Assembly: GCF_019890935.1 (NCBI RefSeq)
Contig: NZ_CP082333.1
Coordinates: 2,630,001-2,694,000, forward strand
DNA from: Exiguobacterium acetylicum
GTDB lineage: Bacteria; Bacillota; Bacilli; Exiguobacteriales; Exiguobacteriaceae
DNA: 64,000 nt
Direction of reading: 5' to 3'
Part shown: piece after piece, positions 37,571 through 45,810 of the stretch
Position numbering within the stretch: position 1 is the first letter of the stretch
Layout: each line of letters begins with the position of its first letter
Made by a program: the position numbers and the translations under genes
Notes under the pieces: generated by a model
What the model was told of the DNA's origin: nothing
Databases searched by the model: none
Seen by the model: only the letters and a program-made list of their open reading frames with translations

Positions 37571-37918
37571 ATGAACATCACATTTACACCGTCTGCTCAG
37601 GAGCGAATCCGCCAATTACGCGGTGAAGTATCCGGTCAACTGCATCTCTATTACGATACAGAGGGTTGCGGTTGCGGAAACTCTGGTATTTTCAGTATTC
37701 GCATCGTCGATGAAGCGACACCGGAAGACATGACGATTGATTCAAACGTCGGTCCCGTTCTCGTCAAGCGATGGTCGAGTCATTTCCTCGATCAAGAAAT
37801 GACACTCGATTACAACTCGGAGAAAAAAGCGCTCATCCTAAAGAGTGATGGCCAATACTTCAATACGAATGTGCTCGTGACGGATCAAACAGGCTGCGTC
37901 CTGACGGTTCGTTCATAA
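37571..37918 (+). CDS. HesB/IscA-like protein, YqkB type
   Basis: Protein of 115 residues related to iron-sulphur biogenesis carriers. The start NITFTPSAQERIRQL and the DTEGCGCGNSGIFSIRIVDE segment (cysteines near residues 35 and 37) match the YqkB family; a third cysteine is in DQTGCVLTV near the end. These could form a metal or cluster site, which is inference. The ATG at 37571 lies nine bases after AAAGGAG; the ATG two codons earlier is only three bases from it. The gene is convergent with the MHYT-GGDEF-EAL gene, from which a structured stretch separates it. Confidence 0.8.
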   Translation: MNITFTPSAQERIRQLRGEVSGQLHLYYDTEGCGCGNSGIFSIRIVDEATPEDMTIDSNVGPVLVKRWSSHFLDQEMTLDYNSEKKALILKSDGQYFNTNVLVTDQTGCVLTVRS

Positions 37919-37927
37919 ACACAAATG

Positions 37928-37964
37928 AAAAAGGCAACTTCCGTCGTGGAAGTTGCCTTTGTTT
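37928..37964. terminator. Terminator of the YqkB-like gene
   Basis: AAAGGCAACTTCC pairs perfectly with GGAAGTTGCCTTT around GTCGT. T residues follow on the plus strand and A residues precede, so it can act in both directions. Confidence 0.9.
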
Positions 37965-37973
37965 GTGTTCGAA

Positions 37974-38112
37974 CAGACAGGTGCTGCGTTGAAAGCTGGA
38001 TTGCCTGAGTATAGTCAAATGTACTGGATGTCTGTCTGCATCGTGCACGAGCTGGTGAAAAACTCCAGCGCTTTGCGTCCCCCCAGACGTCGCATGCATC
38101 ATCCTCGCATGC
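37974..38112. other. Structured intergenic stretch of unknown role
   Basis: Between two convergent genes there are three nested or successive stems: CAGACAG/CTGTCTG (37974-38038), GCTGG/CCAGC (38051-38069) and GCATGC/GCATGC (38092-38112). On the minus strand the segment 38082-38070 reads GGGGACGCAAAGC, the same as part of the cyclic di-GMP-I riboswitch core, but the remaining conserved parts of that riboswitch are absent. It lacks a T run and does not belong to the ACTCCTACAGGA family. Confidence 0.45.
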
Positions 38113-38150
38113 TTATCTAGTATACGTACGAAAGTCGTGTTTGGATTGCC

Positions 38151-40193
38151 TTATCCGACATTCAGAACCGTTTCTTCGATCGTCCGCTGATTGAGATCCT
38201 TCACGTGCATCGGCTTACTGTAATAGTAACCTTGACCATAATCGCATCCGAGACGCTTCAAGAAAAGATGCTGTTCGAGTGTCTCGACACCTTCTGCGAC
38301 GACTTCGATTCCAAGACTCTTCGCAAGCTGGATGATCATTTCCGTGATCGCCGTTCCCCGTTCGTCATGTGGGACTTCATCGATGAACGACTTGTCGATC
38401 TTCAGGATATCGATCGGCAAATGCTTCAGGTGCGTCAGGGATGATAGACCCGTTCCAAAGTCATCAAGTGCGATCGTCAGACTGAGTTGTTTCAGCTCAC
38501 CGAGCATCATCATCGCTCGGTCGAGGTTCTCCATGACGGACGTTTCCGTGATTTCGAGCTGTAGTTGTAACTCGCTCCCACTCTTTAAGGAATGGTGAAC
38601 GATTTCTTTGATCATCACGTTATGTGACTCGGATCGGAAGTGCATCGCGGATAAGTTGACAGAGACTTGACGAATGAAATAATCTTCCTTCTTCCAAATC
38701 TCCATCTGTGCGACGGTCTCCTTCAACACCCACTCGGTCAAACGATGAATCAAACTGTATTTTTCAGCCAGCGGGATAAACTCCGCCGGTGAGATGAAAC
38801 CGAACTTCGGATGATTCCAGCGAATCAAGACTTCCGCCTGATCGACCTTGCCTGTCGCGAGTGCGATCTTCGGTTGATAGACGAGAGCGAACTCCTTGAA
38901 ATCCGTCATCGCCCGGCGTAAGGAACCGACGATCAATTGCTCTCTGCGATCAGAGTGTAGCGCATCATCATACACGATGAAACGATCGCGTCCCTCGTTC
39001 TTACCAGCACGTAGCGCACTCTCCATCTGACCGATTCGCATTTCAAGTGATTCCTTTGTATCCGGTAAGATGACGCCCATCGTCGCTGTCAGATGAACAG
39101 CCTGATCCTCGAGATCGATCGGTTGACGCACGTCCTCTAAAATCTGTTCGAAGACCTCCGTCATATCTTCCTGCGAGACACGTTTGATCAGGAAGAACTG
39201 CGTACCATTGTAACGGATACATGCTTCATCTTCCTTTAGCGTCCGTAGCATCCGCTCCGCGAACTGCCGAATGACCGCGTCTCCCTTATCAAAACCAAAT
39301 GTGTCATTGACCCATTTATATCCATCCAGATCAAGTAAAGCCATCGCCATCTCCTGTTTCGCTCGACCGTAATGGGTATCGACCTTTCCCATATGATGGT
39401 CAAGCCATCTCCGATTATGCAGTCCGGTCAAATGATCCGTATACGCCATCATTTGTAGAGCACGTCGCTCCAAATGAATATAGAGTCCAGCAATCAAGAT
39501 GACGATCAAGAAGACGGGGATTGCGACTTCGTTTAAGATGTTCGATGTGATAGGAGCGTCACCGATGATCCCGGCATTGGAAGCTGGGATACAAAACGAT
39601 GTACCAAGCATTCCGACATAATGCATCGACGAGATGGCAAACCCCATCACGACCGCGATGGGAATCAAGATCCGTTTCTGATTGACATGTCTTAAGCGAT
39701 GGAGCAGTAACAAAGCGATATACGCGACGGTAACGGCAATCAGAACCGATAAGAGGAATAATCCTGTCTCATACCGGACGGTTCCGCCGAACTGCATCGC
39801 CATCATCCCGAGATAGTGCATCGTGGCGATTCCGCCCCCCATCAGTGCTCCCGCTAAAATCACCTTATTTCTCGTAATCGTCGACGAGTACAAGAGATGG
39901 AAGGCAATGAAAGCAGCCAAAATGGCAGGAATGACGGATAAGAACATTAAAAACCAATCATAGCGAACCGTAACCGACAGGGCGAATGCCCCCATCCCGA
40001 CGAAATGCATTCCCCAGATTGATAATCCCATCGTCAATGATGAGAGGAACAAGGCACGCTTCTTCAAGGAAGTCGCCTTCGCGAGACGCCGATTTAACTC
40101 TAATGAACCATATGATCCGATGATGGCAACGAGCACTGACACTACGACGAGTGTCACTTCATAATGTTTCGTTAAGATAATCCATTCATTCAT
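38151..40193 (-). CDS. MHYT-GGDEF-EAL cyclic di-GMP protein
   Basis: Membrane sensor of 680 residues. The N-terminal 250 residues are an MHYT domain with seven hydrophobic segments and the metal-binding repeats WGMHFVGM, ATMHYLGMM and SSMHYVGML, thought to sense a diatomic gas through copper. The GGDEF domain is degenerate: the active loop reads NGTQF at 329-333, so cyclase activity is unlikely. The EAL domain has EVL at 454-456 in place of EAL but keeps VNLS, EITET, DDFGTGLSS, KIDKSF, AEGVE and QGYYYSKP, so phosphodiesterase activity is plausible. The ATG start has GGAGAGG upstream. It is monocistronic. Confidence 0.92.
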   Translation of the reverse strand: MNEWIILTKHYEVTLVVVSVLVAIIGSYGSLELNRRLAKATSLKKRALFLSSLTMGLSIWGMHFVGMGAFALSVTVRYDWFLMFLSVIPAILAAFIAFHLLYSSTITRNKVILAGALMGGGIATMHYLGMMAMQFGGTVRYETGLFLLSVLIAVTVAYIALLLLHRLRHVNQKRILIPIAVVMGFAISSMHYVGMLGTSFCIPASNAGIIGDAPITSNILNEVAIPVFLIVILIAGLYIHLERRALQMMAYTDHLTGLHNRRWLDHHMGKVDTHYGRAKQEMAMALLDLDGYKWVNDTFGFDKGDAVIRQFAERMLRTLKEDEACIRYNGTQFFLIKRVSQEDMTEVFEQILEDVRQPIDLEDQAVHLTATMGVILPDTKESLEMRIGQMESALRAGKNEGRDRFIVYDDALHSDRREQLIVGSLRRAMTDFKEFALVYQPKIALATGKVDQAEVLIRWNHPKFGFISPAEFIPLAEKYSLIHRLTEWVLKETVAQMEIWKKEDYFIRQVSVNLSAMHFRSESHNVMIKEIVHHSLKSGSELQLQLEITETSVMENLDRAMMMLGELKQLSLTIALDDFGTGLSSLTHLKHLPIDILKIDKSFIDEVPHDERGTAITEMIIQLAKSLGIEVVAEGVETLEQHLFLKRLGCDYGQGYYYSKPMHVKDLNQRTIEETVLNVG

Positions 40194-40333
40194 TGTATGA
40201 GGCCTCTCCTTAATAGACTGTCATTCTCCTAACTATCGTCTGCTCGGTCTCATTTCTTCAGTAAAAATTAGAAATTCATTCGATTTCTTATCATTTCAAC
40301 GCGCATTTACTTATTCTATTGAGCACCTTGCAC

Positions 40334-40366
40334 AAAAAAAGCGAATCCGTACGAGACGGATCCGCT
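40334..40366 (-). terminator. Terminator of the ECF sigma/anti-sigma operon
   Basis: Minus-strand AGCGGATCCGT pairs with ACGGATTCGCT around CTCGT and is followed by T7, 11 bases after the anti-sigma stop. Confidence 0.9.
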
Positions 40367-40377
40367 AAACTTCATTC

Positions 40378-41115
40378 TTATAATGCAACCGATGCGACGA
40401 TTTCGCCCGTCGGTTTTTCTAAATCTGGTTCTGGTTCGACCGTGATGGCGACCGCGTCCACCTTGCCGTCTCCTTTAAGTGGGAAGACAGCTGCTGCCTC
40501 TCCATCTTTTTCGATGACACCGTTCGCAGTAGGTGTTTCGCCTTCAATCGTCCATAATTGATAAAGTTGCCCTTCTTGAAGGGGTGGTAAATCCTTCAAC
40601 TGGACCAGCATGTACGATTTATCGTTTTGCGTGAAAATCATGCTTGATCCTTTGATGGACTCTGTGCTTTCGAAGTTCCCCATCCCTTTGATCTCATCCA
40701 TGGCTAACGTCTCGGGTGTATCCGTGCTTTCTTCCTGTGAGAGGAAGTAGGCGTTCGCACCAAGTGAGAGAATCAAGGCGGCGGCGATACTCATCAACCA
40801 GCCGAGTGGGACACTTTTTTTCTTCGTTTGTTGCTGACGTGCTTGTTTGATGTCTACCGGAGTAGTCATCGGTGCTTCCTTCGGAGACGCCGTCTCTGCT
40901 GAACCAAGGACTTCTCCAAGAATTCGTGCTTTCATACCTGCAGGAACGGGTCGCTCCGGAAGCGATTCAGCGATGGGAAGCATGAGTTCTTCCATTTCTA
41001 AAAGCGCTTCGCGACATTCTTCACACGTCGCAAGATGCGCTTCGAACGCGTCGCGATCTGCTGCGGATAATGTTCCATTGAAATAATCGATTAAGTCATG
41101 ACAACGTTCTTCCAT
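40378..41115 (-). CDS. RskA-type anti-sigma factor
   Basis: Membrane protein of 245 residues that should hold the neighbouring ECF sigma factor inactive. The cytoplasmic part has a zinc-type anti-sigma motif HLATCEECREAL near residues 25-37, a single membrane segment (LGWLMSIAAALILSLGANAYFL, about 103-124), and an outer RskA domain containing YMLVQLKDLPPLQEGQLYQLW. The ATG at 41115 follows GGGAGGGAACGAG and overlaps the end of the sigma gene by 20 bases, so synthesis of the two is coupled. The signal it senses is unknown; RskA proteins are usually cleaved by membrane proteases, not identifiable here. Confidence 0.9.
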   Translation of the reverse strand: MEERCHDLIDYFNGTLSAADRDAFEAHLATCEECREALLEMEELMLPIAESLPERPVPAGMKARILGEVLGSAETASPKEAPMTTPVDIKQARQQQTKKKSVPLGWLMSIAAALILSLGANAYFLSQEESTDTPETLAMDEIKGMGNFESTESIKGSSMIFTQNDKSYMLVQLKDLPPLQEGQLYQLWTIEGETPTANGVIEKDGEAAAVFPLKGDGKVDAVAITVEPEPDLEKPTGEIVASVAL

Positions 41116-41659
41116 CTCGTTCCCTCCCATCCATTCGTTTTCGTAATGCTTGAATCGCGCTCCTGATTCGCGTCTTGACCGTTCCAAGAGGTAAATCGAG
41201 TCGCTCTGAAATCTGTTGCTGCGTCATACCCTGGAAGTAAACGAGTTCAATCAGCTCTTGCTGCTCTGGCTTCAGTTCACTGACCGCGTCGCGCACTTCA
41301 GCAGCCGTTTCCCGTTGCATGACCGTTCGCTCGACCGGCTCGTCGTATCCACCATCTCGTTCCTCGACTTCGATCGTCGGCTGTCGTTTTTCACGACGGA
41401 GACAATCAAGTGCCGCGTTACGTGTAATCGTTAAAATCCACGATGAAAACTTTCCTTTTTGCGTATCAAAATCAACACGACCATTCCAAATCTTCATCCA
41501 CACTTCTTGTATGACTTCTTCGGACAACCGGTCATTATTCGTAAAGCGATGGGCGAATGAGAATAATAGCCGCTCGTACTTATCGTACAACGTCTCGAGG
41601 GCTTGCTCATCTCCGCTACGCATCAGATGATAAAGCGATTCATCGGATTGAGTGTGCAT
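41096..41659 (-). CDS. ECF RNA polymerase sigma factor
   Basis: Extracytoplasmic-function sigma factor of 187 residues. Region 2 (YDKYERLLFSFAHRFTNN through LSEEVIQEVWMKIWNG, about 24-60) recognises the -10 element and region 4 (LIELVYFQGMTQQQISERLDLPLGTVKTRIRSAIQAL, about 135-172) the -35 element. The pairing with an RskA-type anti-sigma suggests the SigK-like group. The ATG at 41659 follows AAGGAGGAGAAGG. A perfect inverted repeat TGTCAGC/GCTGACA encloses the -10 region of its promoter (41677-41711), possibly the operator of a regulator. Confidence 0.92.
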   Translation of the reverse strand: MHTQSDESLYHLMRSGDEQALETLYDKYERLLFSFAHRFTNNDRLSEEVIQEVWMKIWNGRVDFDTQKGKFSSWILTITRNAALDCLRREKRQPTIEVEERDGGYDEPVERTVMQRETAAEVRDAVSELKPEQQELIELVYFQGMTQQQISERLDLPLGTVKTRIRSAIQALRKRMDGRERDGRTLS

Positions 41660-41676
41660 CCTTCTCCTCCTTCTGA

Positions 41677-41715
41677 TGTCAGCCTTATCATATAGTATAC
41701 GCAAGCTGACACCAA
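41677..41715 (-). promoter_or_regulatory. Sigma-operon promoter inside an inverted repeat
   Basis: Minus-strand TTGGTG (41715-41710) and TATGAT (41692-41687) are 17 bases apart, a housekeeping-type promoter. TGTCAGC (41677-41683) and GCTGACA (41705-41711) are exact reverse complements on either side of the -10 box. The arrangement resembles an operator; no classic ECF -35 GGAAC was seen. Confidence 0.5.
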
Positions 41716-41810
41716 ATCGTTTTCTATTTTATTCATTTTCTAAGTAAAAATCTTCACCACATCCATATTCCCTAATTCTAATAAAAGTATAGCTTAAAAT
41801 TCTGCTGAAT

Positions 41811-41839
41811 TGACAGTTATACCGTAATGGGCATAGCAT
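41811..41839 (+). promoter_or_regulatory. Promoter of the cstR-like gene with internal operator
   Basis: TTGACA (41811-41816) is followed 17 bases later by ATAGCA. The spacer holds ATACC-GTAAT-GGGCAT, an imperfect dyad like the ATACCC-N-GGGTAT sites of CstR/CsoR repressors. Autoregulation is inferred from position. Confidence 0.5.
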
Positions 41840-41885
41840 AAAGATACTACATGACGTCAGGTCAACGGGAATCGGAGGAATAAAA

Positions 41886-42149
41886 ATGGATTATGATCGG
41901 AAGATGAAGAACCGTGTTAGTCGGATTGAAGGACAGCTACGAGGCATTTTACGGATGATGGAAGAAGGGCAAGATTGCCGCGATGTCATCACCCAGCTCT
42001 CCGCTGCCCGTTCTGCGATTGACCGGACGATCGGCGTCGTCGTCAGTTCGAATCTAATTGAGTGCGTCAAGGACGCAGAACAAAACGGCGACGGACAAAC
42101 CGAAGAACTCGTCAAGGAAGCGGTCAATTTGCTCGTTAAGAGCCGCTGA
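41886..42149 (+). CDS. CsoR/RcnR family repressor, CstR-like (persulfide sensor)
   Basis: All-helical DNA-binding repressor of 87 residues. Cys31 (GQDCRDV) and Cys60 (NLIECVK) are present, at the same numbers as the two reactive cysteines of S. aureus CstR. Position 56, where copper-sensing CsoR has a histidine ligand, is Asn, so sensing of reactive sulphur rather than copper is the better guess. YrkD of B. subtilis is a similar protein. The gene stands alone; no rhodanese or sulphide:quinone reductase gene adjoins. The start has CGGAGGAATAAAA upstream. Confidence 0.85.
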   Translation: MDYDRKMKNRVSRIEGQLRGILRMMEEGQDCRDVITQLSAARSAIDRTIGVVVSSNLIECVKDAEQNGDGQTEELVKEAVNLLVKSR

Positions 42150-42165
42150 TATAACGCTCGTACGG

Positions 42166-42196
42166 ATAGTCTGCTTGGATAGCAGGCTATTTTTTT
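42166..42196 (+). terminator. Terminator of the cstR-like gene
   Basis: ATAGTCTGCT pairs with AGCAGGCTAT (one mismatch) around TGGAT, followed by T7. Confidence 0.88.
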
Positions 42197-42318
42197 AGAC
42201 GTTTATTTTAATATATCAGCTGTTTGATCCAGGTTTGATTGCGCGTCAAAACAGGTATACTAAATTGTTATTATCTGGACTGCTCGTAAAAGACGTCCAC
42301 TTAGGAGGAAGAGTACTT

Positions 42319-43125
42319 ATGACCGTTTCCCTATTCATTGATGTCGCATGTAAGACAGGCGAATCTCCTGTTTACGATGCAAAAGCAAAGCGCTTTTATT
42401 TCGTTGATATTCCGAATCAACTTCTCTTCTCATATGATCTCGTCACAGAAGCACTCAAACCGTATACGTTACCAAGCGCCATCACATCGATTGCCTTGAC
42501 GGATGCACCGGATTTATTACGTGTCACGGCAGAACACGGATTCGGAACGTTTGATCTCAAAGAAGGACATCTGTCTCTTGAGCATCAACTGTCGCTACCC
42601 GATTCCGACCGGATGAATGACGGAAAGCTTGATCCAACCGGACAATATGTCGCCGGTAGCATTAATGAAGAAGACGGTAAGACTGCTGGATTGTTCCGTC
42701 TGCGTCACGATGGCTCCATCGATGTCTTGCATGAAGACTTGACGAACTCCAATGGACTCGTCTGGTCAGAAGATGGCAAGACGCTCTATCACATCGATAC
42801 ACCGACGAAAAAAGTCTATGCCTTCGACTACGCTCCGGACGCTCCACTTTCGAATAAGCGTGTCGCCGTTGACCTCGAAGAAGAAGAAGGGTTCCCAGAT
42901 GGTATGACGAAGGACGCGGAAGGTCATGCTTGGATCGCACATTATGCTGGATCATGCATCACCCGTTGGAATCTTGCGACTGGTGAAAAACTCGCTCATG
43001 TCGACTTCCCGGTCGCCAATCCGACGTGTCCGATTTTCTACGAAGATCGATTGCTCGTCACGACCGCTGCAAACGGAGATGAGACGCCACACGCCGGTGC
43101 CGTCTTCGCTGTAACATTTGAATGA
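42319..43125 (+). CDS. SMP-30/gluconolactonase family protein
   Basis: Six-bladed beta-propeller enzyme of 268 residues, probably a sugar lactone hydrolase needing a divalent metal. Expected metal ligands are visible: Glu15 in KTGESPVYD, Asn in DRMNDGKLD, Asn in LTNSNGLVWSEDGKTLY and Asp in GFPDGMTKDAEGHAWIA. The ATG at 42319 is preceded by TTAGGAGGAAGAG; an in-frame ATG 28 codons upstream has no site. Lactone identity is unknown. An MBL-fold gene follows 126 bases downstream in the same direction. Confidence 0.88.
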   Translation: MTVSLFIDVACKTGESPVYDAKAKRFYFVDIPNQLLFSYDLVTEALKPYTLPSAITSIALTDAPDLLRVTAEHGFGTFDLKEGHLSLEHQLSLPDSDRMNDGKLDPTGQYVAGSINEEDGKTAGLFRLRHDGSIDVLHEDLTNSNGLVWSEDGKTLYHIDTPTKKVYAFDYAPDAPLSNKRVAVDLEEEEGFPDGMTKDAEGHAWIAHYAGSCITRWNLATGEKLAHVDFPVANPTCPIFYEDRLLVTTAANGDETPHAGAVFAVTFE

Positions 43126-43251
43126 TTTATAGAGGAGGGATCATCTTTTTAGAGGTGATGCCTCTTTTTCCACACAATTCGCCTAGACGCCTCTAAAAAA
43201 ACAGACGATACTAAAGAAGAAGACTATTCATTTTTTGAAGGAGTGAAGCCG

Positions 43252-43980
43252 ATGCGTGTCACAATCATCGAACGTCTACACCAATTGCAGACGACCCCAT
43301 CCTTTTTCCCGGTCAACTGCTACCTGTTTGAAGAAGCAGACAGTTTAACATTGATTGATGCTGGACTCGGAATTAACGCAAAGGCGCTCTATCACTATAT
43401 TCGACAGCAGGAGAAACCACTCGGTGCAATCATCCTGACTCATGCACACGCCGATCATGTCGGCTCACTGGATTTCCTTGCGAACGCCTTCCCTCTCGCT
43501 CAAGTCTGTATCAGTTATCGCGATGCTGCACTACTCAGCGGGGATGAGACGCTACGCGAAGGCGAAACGACACCCTTAAAAGGTGGTATTCCGAAAAACA
43601 TCAAAACACGACCGGATCGCTTGCTCGAGAGTGGTCAACAAGTCGGAAGTCTCAGTGTCATCGCCTCACCCGGTCATACACCTGGTTCGATCTCGCTTTG
43701 GCATGAAGGAAGCCGGACTTTGATCGCTGGCGATGCTTTTCAGACGCAAGGAGGACTAGCCGTCTCCGGCGACGTCCGCTGGCAATTCCCGTTTCCCGCA
43801 CTCGCAACATGGGATCCGGACGTCGCCCTTCGCTCGGCTGATCAATTGACGGAGCTATCTCCGGATATTCTTGCCGTCGGACATGGTCCACTAATCCTTG
43901 GACCAAGTTACGAGATGCGACAAGCCGTCGATCGATTCACTCAGGTCTTGCAGACGAAAAAATCATCACCTTTCAAGTAA
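43252..43980 (+). CDS. MBL-fold metallo-hydrolase
   Basis: Metallo-beta-lactamase fold hydrolase of 242 residues, YflN-like. The zinc-binding motif HAHADH is at 64-69 (ILTHAHADHVG), with further ligands in ASPGHTPGSISL, IAGDAF and AVGHGPLI. No signal peptide or rhodanese domain is present, so it is not a CstB-type fusion. The ATG at 43252 lies eight bases after GAAGGAG; a GTG three codons upstream is also in frame. The natural substrate is not known. Confidence 0.88.
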   Translation: MRVTIIERLHQLQTTPSFFPVNCYLFEEADSLTLIDAGLGINAKALYHYIRQQEKPLGAIILTHAHADHVGSLDFLANAFPLAQVCISYRDAALLSGDETLREGETTPLKGGIPKNIKTRPDRLLESGQQVGSLSVIASPGHTPGSISLWHEGSRTLIAGDAFQTQGGLAVSGDVRWQFPFPALATWDPDVALRSADQLTELSPDILAVGHGPLILGPSYEMRQAVDRFTQVLQTKKSSPFK

Positions 43981-43992
43981 TGTACGCATATG

Positions 43993-44040
43993 AAAAAACA
44001 TCCGCGAACGTGTTCCTGACATGTCCGCTGATGTTTTTTT
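43993..44040. terminator. Bidirectional terminator between convergent genes
   Basis: AAAAAACATC pairs with GATGTTTTTT around an interrupted inner stem; A and T runs on either side serve both strands. Confidence 0.75.
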
Positions 44041-44051
44041 CAACAGACGAC

Positions 44052-45662
44052 TCATGTCTGTTCTGTAACAGAATAACGATAGACGCGTGCTTCGTAGGGA
44101 CGCAAGATATCCGGGCTATACGGATAGTTTGATACGAGCAATTTTTCATGCGGTAAAATGAGGGCGGTCTGCATCGGTTCATCATGTACGTTGAGGACGA
44201 TCCGCCAGACTTCTCCCTCTAATTCCCGCTCATAGATATAGAGATACGGATCATGAAGCGCTAAGTCTCGGTATGTACCGTAGACCATGATCGGATGATC
44301 CTTTCGCATCTGAATCAGCGACTTATAAAAAGCAAGCACGGACGATGGATCGGCTTCTGCTTGCGCGACATTGATGTCCGTATAATTCGGATTGACGGCT
44401 AACCATGGTTTCCCACTCGTAAAGCCAGCTGCATGTGTACCGTCCCACTGCATCGGTGTGCGGGAGTTATCGCGCGCGAGTAACTGCATCGACGAGAGGA
44501 CGACCTCTGGGTCCTCTCCGCCAGCGACGCGCTCTTCGTATCGATTTCGAAAGGCGACGTCTTGATAAAGCGACGGATCCGAGAAACGAATCCCCGTCAT
44601 CCCAATCTCTTCTCCTTGATACACGTATGGAATACCAGGTAACGTATGCAACATCAAACCGAGTAGTTTCGCACTCTCGACGCGGTAGCGTTCACTGCCG
44701 AAGCGCGTCACTTGTCGTGTATGATCATGGTTGTTGAGGAACTGTGAATTGACACCTAATGGATATAAGACGTCGTACCAGCGTTTTTGAATCTCCTTGA
44801 ATCGTAAGAGATCCATCGCTTCCATGTCATCCGCAATCTCGAAGTGAAACAGCGTCCGGAGTTCTTTTCGGTCCTCACTGACATATAACAGTCCATCTTC
44901 TGGACCGACGAACGGAATCTCACCGACTGTAAACAAGTCTTTACCAGCGAGAACATTCGCATGCATCTCCTGCAAAAAATCATGCACGCCGGGCTGATTT
45001 CCAAGGTACGAGAGATCAAACGGATTGGCGACATCCTCAAACGACCGTTTTTTGATCAAGTTGATGACATCCATTCGGAAGCCATCGATCCCTTGAGCGA
45101 TCCACCAGTTCATCATATCGTAGATCGCTTGTCTCACAGCTGGGTGCTCCCAATTTAAGTCAGGCTGTTCTTTGGCGAAGGAATGAAAATAATACTGCCC
45201 GCGTTCTTCACTCCACGTCCATGGGCTTGGCGCAAAGTACGAGCGCCAGTTGTTCGGAGGCGTCTCTTTCGTGCCATCCTGCCAGATATACCAGTCATCC
45301 TTATCGTTGATCCGCTCACATGACTGACGGAACCAGTCATGCTGGTCACTCGTATGGTTCACGACTAAATCGAGAATGACCTTTAATCCACGGGCATGAG
45401 CGGCCGTGATCAACTCCTGTAGATCTCCCATTGTTCCCGCTTTTTCCATGATCTCGTAATAATCGGCAATATCATAGCCGTTATCGACGTCTGGGGAACG
45501 ATAACACGGATTCAACCACACGACATCGACACCAAGTGAAGCGATGTAATCAAGCTTGTCGATGACACCTCGTAAATCACCGATCCCATCCCCGTTCGAA
45601 TCTTTAAAGCTACGCCAGTAGACTTGATAGACGACTGACTCTTTCCAGTTAGCTCGCTTCAT
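44052..45662 (-). CDS. GH13 alpha-glucosidase (oligo-1,6-glucosidase type)
   Basis: Cytoplasmic glycoside hydrolase of 536 residues that cleaves alpha-1,6 or alpha-1,4 glucosyl ends of short maltodextrins. The nucleophile is Asp198 in GFRMDVINL, the acid/base Glu248 in FTVGEIP, and the stabiliser Asp313 in NNHDHTRQ; the GDGIGDL and VVNHTSDQHDWF motifs are also present. The DVINL form after the nucleophile favours isomaltose-type substrates. The ATG at 45662 follows GAGGAGTGGGAAG; the frame extends 86 codons upstream without sense as protein. No sugar transporter adjoins. Confidence 0.92.
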   Translation of the reverse strand: MKRANWKESVVYQVYWRSFKDSNGDGIGDLRGVIDKLDYIASLGVDVVWLNPCYRSPDVDNGYDIADYYEIMEKAGTMGDLQELITAAHARGLKVILDLVVNHTSDQHDWFRQSCERINDKDDWYIWQDGTKETPPNNWRSYFAPSPWTWSEERGQYYFHSFAKEQPDLNWEHPAVRQAIYDMMNWWIAQGIDGFRMDVINLIKKRSFEDVANPFDLSYLGNQPGVHDFLQEMHANVLAGKDLFTVGEIPFVGPEDGLLYVSEDRKELRTLFHFEIADDMEAMDLLRFKEIQKRWYDVLYPLGVNSQFLNNHDHTRQVTRFGSERYRVESAKLLGLMLHTLPGIPYVYQGEEIGMTGIRFSDPSLYQDVAFRNRYEERVAGGEDPEVVLSSMQLLARDNSRTPMQWDGTHAAGFTSGKPWLAVNPNYTDINVAQAEADPSSVLAFYKSLIQMRKDHPIMVYGTYRDLALHDPYLYIYERELEGEVWRIVLNVHDEPMQTALILPHEKLLVSNYPYSPDILRPYEARVYRYSVTEQT

Positions 45663-45810
45663 CTTCCCACTCCTCTCCCTACTCTTTATTCCCGCTCCAC
45701 TTATCTGTACCTGTTTATCCGACAATTTTTTTGAATTTCGAAAAAGTTCTTTTCTTTTGACTGAATATTCGTTATCCTTGACGACAATACCACGAAGGAG
45801 GCATTCATCC

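Noticed and set aside
37974-38112. Calling this stretch a cyclic di-GMP-I riboswitch
   Set aside because: Only GGGGACGCAAAGC matches; other conserved segments and the layout are missing, and it lies downstream of both genes rather than in a leader.
40378-41187. Longer start for the anti-sigma gene at 41187
   Set aside because: It has no ribosome site and would overlap the sigma gene by about 90 bases; the ATG at 41115 has GGGAGGG at good spacing.
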